From UMGS1519 sp963621885 (lineage in GTDB: Bacteria; Actinomycetota; Coriobacteriia; Coriobacteriales; Eggerthellaceae): 64,000 nt of DNA. This document shows positions 60,641 through 64,000 of this stretch, one piece after another; positions within the stretch are counted from its first letter, which is position 1; the number at the start of each line of letters is the position of its first letter. Both the position numbers and the translations under genes were made by a program. The stretch lies in the NCBI GenBank assembly GCA_963621885.1, contig CAVFFT010000043.1:61811-125810 (forward strand). Direction: 5' to 3'. The notes beneath the pieces were generated by a model. That model saw only the letters and a list, made by a program, of their open reading frames with translations, did no database searches and had not been told where the DNA came from.

Positions 60641-61870
60641 GTGCTCGAACAATATTTGACACCAGAAATTGTGCAAGCGGTCATCGTGTTCGCGGTGTCT
60701 TTCCTTGTCACGCTCATGATGGTGCCACCGTCCCGTTGGATTGCGGCCACCATTGGCGCGATTGACTACCCGAGCAACCGCCGCGTGAACGACCACCCGG
60801 TTCCCCGCTGCGGTGGCATTGCCCTCTACGTCGGCTTTCTTGCCGGCTGCCTCACGCTGTATCTGGGCGTGACGCAATTTGGATGGCGCATTACCGACCT
60901 CTACATCGTGAAGGATATCCAGTATTCGTCGCTGCTCATGGGCATTTCCGTGATGTTCATCGTGGGCCTTATCGACGACATCGCGCAGATCACGCCGAAG
61001 CAGAAGCTTGCCGGGCAGATACTGGCGGCGACCATCGTGGCACTTTCCGGCGTTTCCGTCGACATGGTGCGTTCCCTGGTGGATGGCGCGTATATCGAGC
61101 TCGGCTGGCTTAACATCCCCCTGACGGTGGCCTACCTCGTCATCTTCGTGAACATCATCAATCTGATTGACGGCCTCGACGGCCTTGCGGCGGGCATCGT
61201 CGCCATTGTGGCGGCGGCAATGCTGCTGCTTGTCGCGATGCGGGGAAGCATGACGCTCGCGATCATTTGCGTGTCGATTATCGCCATCTGCCTCGCGTTC
61301 CTTTGCTATAACTTCTATCCCGCGTCCACCTTCATGGGTGATTCGGGCGCGCTCTTCTTAGGCCTGCTCATTGGCGCGGTGTCGCTCGCGGGCGTCGTGC
61401 GTACGCAGAGCCTCATCGTCAACCTGGTGCCGCTCGTGATCGCGGGCATACCGGTCCTTGACACCCTTTCGGCCTTCATCCGGCGCACGCGTCAGCACCA
61501 GCGCTTTGACCAGGCCGATCTGGGGCACATTCATCACCGCCTGCTGAACTCCGGTTTCAGCCAGCGGAAATCGGTCCTTATCTTGTATGCCTGCACAGCC
61601 GCTTTGGCGGTGGTCGGCCTTCTCATCAGCAGCTTGTCCGGCTGGGTGCGCTGGGTCATTTTCGGCGTACTGTTCGTGGTGGTGTTCTTCGTCATTTGGC
61701 GCGTCGGCCTGTTCAAGCCGGTTCTGCAGCACCACTATGACAACAAGGGACAAATAGGCCCGCGCGTTCCGCGGAAACTGCGGCGGCAGGCGAATGCCGC
61801 GGCCGAACAGGGCCAGGAGAGTGCGGCAGGTGAACAGCCCACGAGCGATGGCGAAGGAGGCGAGGCATGA
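60641..61870 (+). CDS. Undecaprenyl-phosphate N-acetylglucosaminyl 1-phosphate transferase (WecA/TagO-like)
   Basis: A 409-residue, 10-11 helix membrane enzyme that loads a GlcNAc-1-P-type sugar on undecaprenyl phosphate for teichoic-acid or surface-glycan synthesis. The family motifs are VPRCGGIALY, the metal-binding aspartates in GLIDDI, NLIDGLDGLAAG, FMGDSGALFLG and the His-rich HIHHRLLNSGFSQ. A 60-residue basic/Ala/Gly/Glu tail follows the last helix. GTG start with ACGGAG just upstream. Its stop overlaps the LCP gene start (ATGA). Confidence 0.94.
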   Translation: MLEQYLTPEIVQAVIVFAVSFLVTLMMVPPSRWIAATIGAIDYPSNRRVNDHPVPRCGGIALYVGFLAGCLTLYLGVTQFGWRITDLYIVKDIQYSSLLMGISVMFIVGLIDDIAQITPKQKLAGQILAATIVALSGVSVDMVRSLVDGAYIELGWLNIPLTVAYLVIFVNIINLIDGLDGLAAGIVAIVAAAMLLLVAMRGSMTLAIICVSIIAICLAFLCYNFYPASTFMGDSGALFLGLLIGAVSLAGVVRTQSLIVNLVPLVIAGIPVLDTLSAFIRRTRQHQRFDQADLGHIHHRLLNSGFSQRKSVLILYACTAALAVVGLLISSLSGWVRWVIFGVLFVVVFFVIWRVGLFKPVLQHHYDNKGQIGPRVPRKLRRQANAAAEQGQESAAGEQPTSDGEGGEA

Positions 61871-63207
61871 GCACGGAGAAAGAGCCCGTGACCAGCAAGG
61901 AAGCGGCTGCTGGCAAGGCGGCGGCGTCCGGCACGCCATCCGGCGGTACGCCTGCGCCCGCAAGCGCCCCCGCTACGGCATCCACGGCGTCCGGCGCGGC
62001 AAGCGCGCACATGAACGACCGCATGTATGTCCATCGCCGCTTTACGGTGCGTTTCCTCGTGGTCTTGCTCGCGATCCTGTCGGTGCTTTCCTTCGTGGTC
62101 ATCGCGATGGGCTGGGGCACCGCGGGCGAGCCGACGGGCCGGGAAGATTCCGGCACGCCCACAAAGCTCGCCGACACCTCGCCCTTCTACGTCCTGCTCA
62201 TTGGCAGCGACAGCCTCGTCGGAACGGCGCTTTACACCGGCGACGTGAACACGCAGTCCGAAGAGGATGCTCCGCAGGCCGACTCCCTGCTTCTGGTGCG
62301 CGTCGACCCGGGCGATTGCGTCCTCACGTTCGTGACGGTCCCCTCGAACACGATGCTCGAGGGCGACGACGTTCCCCTGCGCGACACGCTCAAGATGGGC
62401 GACACCTCGCAAACGGTTCGCAGCGTCGAGCGCATCACGGGCGTTTCCATTCGCTATTACTTCGAAGTGGGATTCAGCGCGTTTGAGCAGATTGTCGACA
62501 AGATCGGCGGCTCCGTTCAGGACGTGCGCGTGTCCATCAAGATGCAGGATCCGGTGACGGCCAAGACGGTGAACGTTCCTTCGGGAAGCGAGGTCTCGCT
62601 CGACTCCGCGCAAACGCTTGCCTACCTGCGCTCTTGGAGCCAGTACGCCACCGACGGCGATGCGCATCGCCAGCTCAATGTGCGCAATGTGATGCAGAAT
62701 CTCGTGAATGCCGTGCTCGATTCCGACGACGAGCAGGTGCGCCTCGTGCTGGGCACCTTCGAGGGCATCGCGAGCACCAATATCGACGACGAGACCCTGC
62801 TTTCCCTCGTGACGCGTTTCTATGACGAACGCGAGAAGGTGACGATGTACGCCTGCACCGGGCCGTATCTGTCTACGACAATCAATGACGAGGGCGACAC
62901 GGTGGTTGAGCCGCGGGTGTCCGCATGGCGCGAGCTCATGAGCGTGGTGGATGCGGGCGAAGATCCTGCCGCGGCCTTCCCGCAGTACGACTTCACCGAC
63001 AGCGAAGACGACTACGTGCAGACCGACGATTCCGACACGGAGGATTCGGACAAGGCGAGCACGAGCAAGAAGTCGTCGAAGTCCTCCTCGTCTTCGGCGA
63101 AGAAGAGCGCGTCGACCGACAAGGCGAGCTCTTCCACAGGCGCCACCAAGAGCGGCAAGAGCACGAGTGAGAGCAGTGCAAGCGCATCCGACGGGAAGAA
63201 TGGCTGA
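61867..63207 (+). CDS. LytR-CpsA-Psr-like membrane protein with atypical catalytic residues
   Basis: A 446-residue protein. Residues 1-50 are Ala/Gly/Pro/Thr-rich cytoplasmic, residues 60-82 a membrane helix, and the remainder outside. The fold resembles LCP ligases that attach wall glycans: ADSLLLVRVD, a VPSN where LCP has IPRD, YYFEVGFSAFEQIVDKIGG and LRSWSQYATDGDAHRQLNVR. The Arg of IPRD and the second Arg of RxR are missing. The C-terminal 70 residues are Ser/Asp/Lys-rich. Start overlaps the TagO-like stop. It may be a non-catalytic partner of the wall-glycan pathway. Confidence 0.85.
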   Translation: MSTEKEPVTSKEAAAGKAAASGTPSGGTPAPASAPATASTASGAASAHMNDRMYVHRRFTVRFLVVLLAILSVLSFVVIAMGWGTAGEPTGREDSGTPTKLADTSPFYVLLIGSDSLVGTALYTGDVNTQSEEDAPQADSLLLVRVDPGDCVLTFVTVPSNTMLEGDDVPLRDTLKMGDTSQTVRSVERITGVSIRYYFEVGFSAFEQIVDKIGGSVQDVRVSIKMQDPVTAKTVNVPSGSEVSLDSAQTLAYLRSWSQYATDGDAHRQLNVRNVMQNLVNAVLDSDDEQVRLVLGTFEGIASTNIDDETLLSLVTRFYDEREKVTMYACTGPYLSTTINDEGDTVVEPRVSAWRELMSVVDAGEDPAAAFPQYDFTDSEDDYVQTDDSDTEDSDKASTSKKSSKSSSSSAKKSASTDKASSSTGATKSGKSTSESSASASDGKNG

Positions 63208-63809
63208 TGCCCCGCTTCAAATCCCTGATGAGCCGCGCCTTGAGTGAGATGGGCAAGTCGCCTGAGGAAATCGGCAGTTTCATGCGGGCGAATCAGGTGC
63301 GCCAGATGTGGGAGCGCCTGATGAAAGCCGGCGGCGACGATTACATCCTCGCGCACACGAACAACGTCTTCATCCTGCGTGAGGGCGAGGCGCGTCCGGT
63401 GCGCCGCGACCACGACGACCGCAAGGATGCCGGCGCCACGGGCAAGGGCAAGAAGCTCATCGTGTATGTGGACGAAAGCATCGTCGCGGCGGAGCTCAAT
63501 GCGCGTCGTGAGCTCGTGAAGCTGCAGTTCTTCGAATTCTTCGGCGAAGAGATCGACGAGTTCAAGATCCTCATCTCGCGCGGCCAATACAAGTCGCACC
63601 ATCCGTTCGCGAAAGAGGACGCCACGCCCTCATGGGAAGAGCATGCGCGTCCGGTTCCGCTTGACGAGGCGGAGCGTGCGACCGTGACCGCGCAAGTGGC
63701 GGGTATCGAGGATGAGCGTCTGCGGAAAGCGGTTGAGCGCGCCATGCGCACCGATCTCGAGTGGAAAAAGGGGCTCGCGGAGCAAGACGCCCGCGCCCCG
63801 CACATGTGA
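63207..63809 (+). CDS. DUF721/DciA-like protein
   Basis: A 200-residue soluble protein. The core (about 85-135) reads KKLIVYVDESIVAAELNARR and ends in a KILISRG, like the KH-like DUF721 fold of DciA-type proteins, which bind nucleic acids or the replicative helicase. DciA homologues lie near dnaA-gyrB; here it ends a wall-glycan operon, which is unexpected. Its ATG overlaps the LCP stop by one base (TGATG). Confidence in the family is moderate. Confidence 0.7.
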   Translation: MPRFKSLMSRALSEMGKSPEEIGSFMRANQVRQMWERLMKAGGDDYILAHTNNVFILREGEARPVRRDHDDRKDAGATGKGKKLIVYVDESIVAAELNARRELVKLQFFEFFGEEIDEFKILISRGQYKSHHPFAKEDATPSWEEHARPVPLDEAERATVTAQVAGIEDERLRKAVERAMRTDLEWKKGLAEQDARAPHM

Positions 63810-64000
63810 GAGTCGCGACCACGTAAACATGCGCGCAAAACCGCCCTCGCCTAAGCGCCCCACACGTGTGAAATCCGCGCCTGCGCAGCCACCGCCGCCC
63901 GGCAAATTCGCCCCGCGTTTCTCATGCGTTCCCCAAGAATCTCACGCGCATATGGGAAGGTTTTACAGACCCGCTAAATCTCATGGAGAATAGCCGTTTT
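63810..64000. other. Terminal stretch, no gene resolved
   Basis: About 190 bases after the last stop codon. Short Pro/Arg-rich frames are present on the plus strand but without a ribosome-binding site. The sequence runs off the window. Confidence 0.5.

Noticed and set aside
1..64000. CRISPR array, integrase, transposase or rRNA
   Set aside because: No regularly spaced repeats, mobile-element enzymes or rRNA sequences were found on reading the window.

Overview
The window is GC-rich (about 60 percent), densely coded bacterial chromosome. Gene content suggests a Gram-positive actinobacterium of the class Coriobacteriia, probably Eggerthellaceae-like. The evidence is an actinobacterial Ski2-like helicase, many lipoproteins and NlpC/P60 proteins, paired CaiA-like acyl-CoA dehydrogenases and SDRs, a small SRP RNA, and single-chain PurL. 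The taxon is inferred from these traits only; no rRNA is present.

Layout. 1-3600 (minus): trpE-trpG-trpD (and probably the start of trpC) behind a tryptophan-specifying T-box leader. 4000-7560 (plus): infA, then rpmJ-rpsM-rpsK-rpsD-rpoA-rplQ, then eno (7656-8957). 9360-23400: a tiny sortase-signal-like protein, an orphan EcfT, alr, a family 4 uracil-DNA glycosylase, folC, SRP RNA, dedA, lysA, hom and purL. 23800-28000: two membrane proteins and pyrE with an exonuclease. 28270-31500: a polar amino-acid ABC importer (binding lipoprotein, unusual fused permease, ATPase). 31800-41250: hsp20, then a catabolic-looking block of two acyl-CoA dehydrogenases, two SDR oxidoreductases and a LysR regulator, interrupted by two cell-envelope proteins. 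41600-50600: secreted NlpC/P60-type proteins, a CzrA-like ArsR regulator, phosphoglucomutase, a DJ-1/PfpI protein, a UbiB-type kinase, a HIT protein and tRNA-Thr(CGT). 50840-53180: a membrane-anchored unknown protein and a DinJ/YafQ-type toxin-antitoxin pair. 53217-53900: an aromatic-amino-acid attenuator driving a truncated AroB. 54068-63809: an AEC transporter, an ABC-F protein, the Ski2-like helicase and a cell-wall operon (TagO/WecA-like transferase, LCP-like protein, DUF721-like protein).

The most unusual element is at 53217-53899. A promoter is followed by a 28-codon leader peptide in which 9 of residues 3-15 are Phe, Tyr or Trp. A perfect terminator hairpin lies downstream, and a sequence inside the leader can pair with the terminator's 5' arm and loop. 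The only gene downstream is a 144-residue AroB-like protein that lacks the whole C-terminal half. Together with the trp T-box, this shows two mechanistically different RNA attenuators for aromatic metabolism in one 64-kb stretch.

Other recurring themes are acidic or Ala/Ser-rich low-complexity tails on otherwise ordinary proteins (L17, the permease, ABC-F, the TagO-like transferase, the LCP-like protein and two anchored unknowns) and local duplications just after stop codons in many intergenic gaps.
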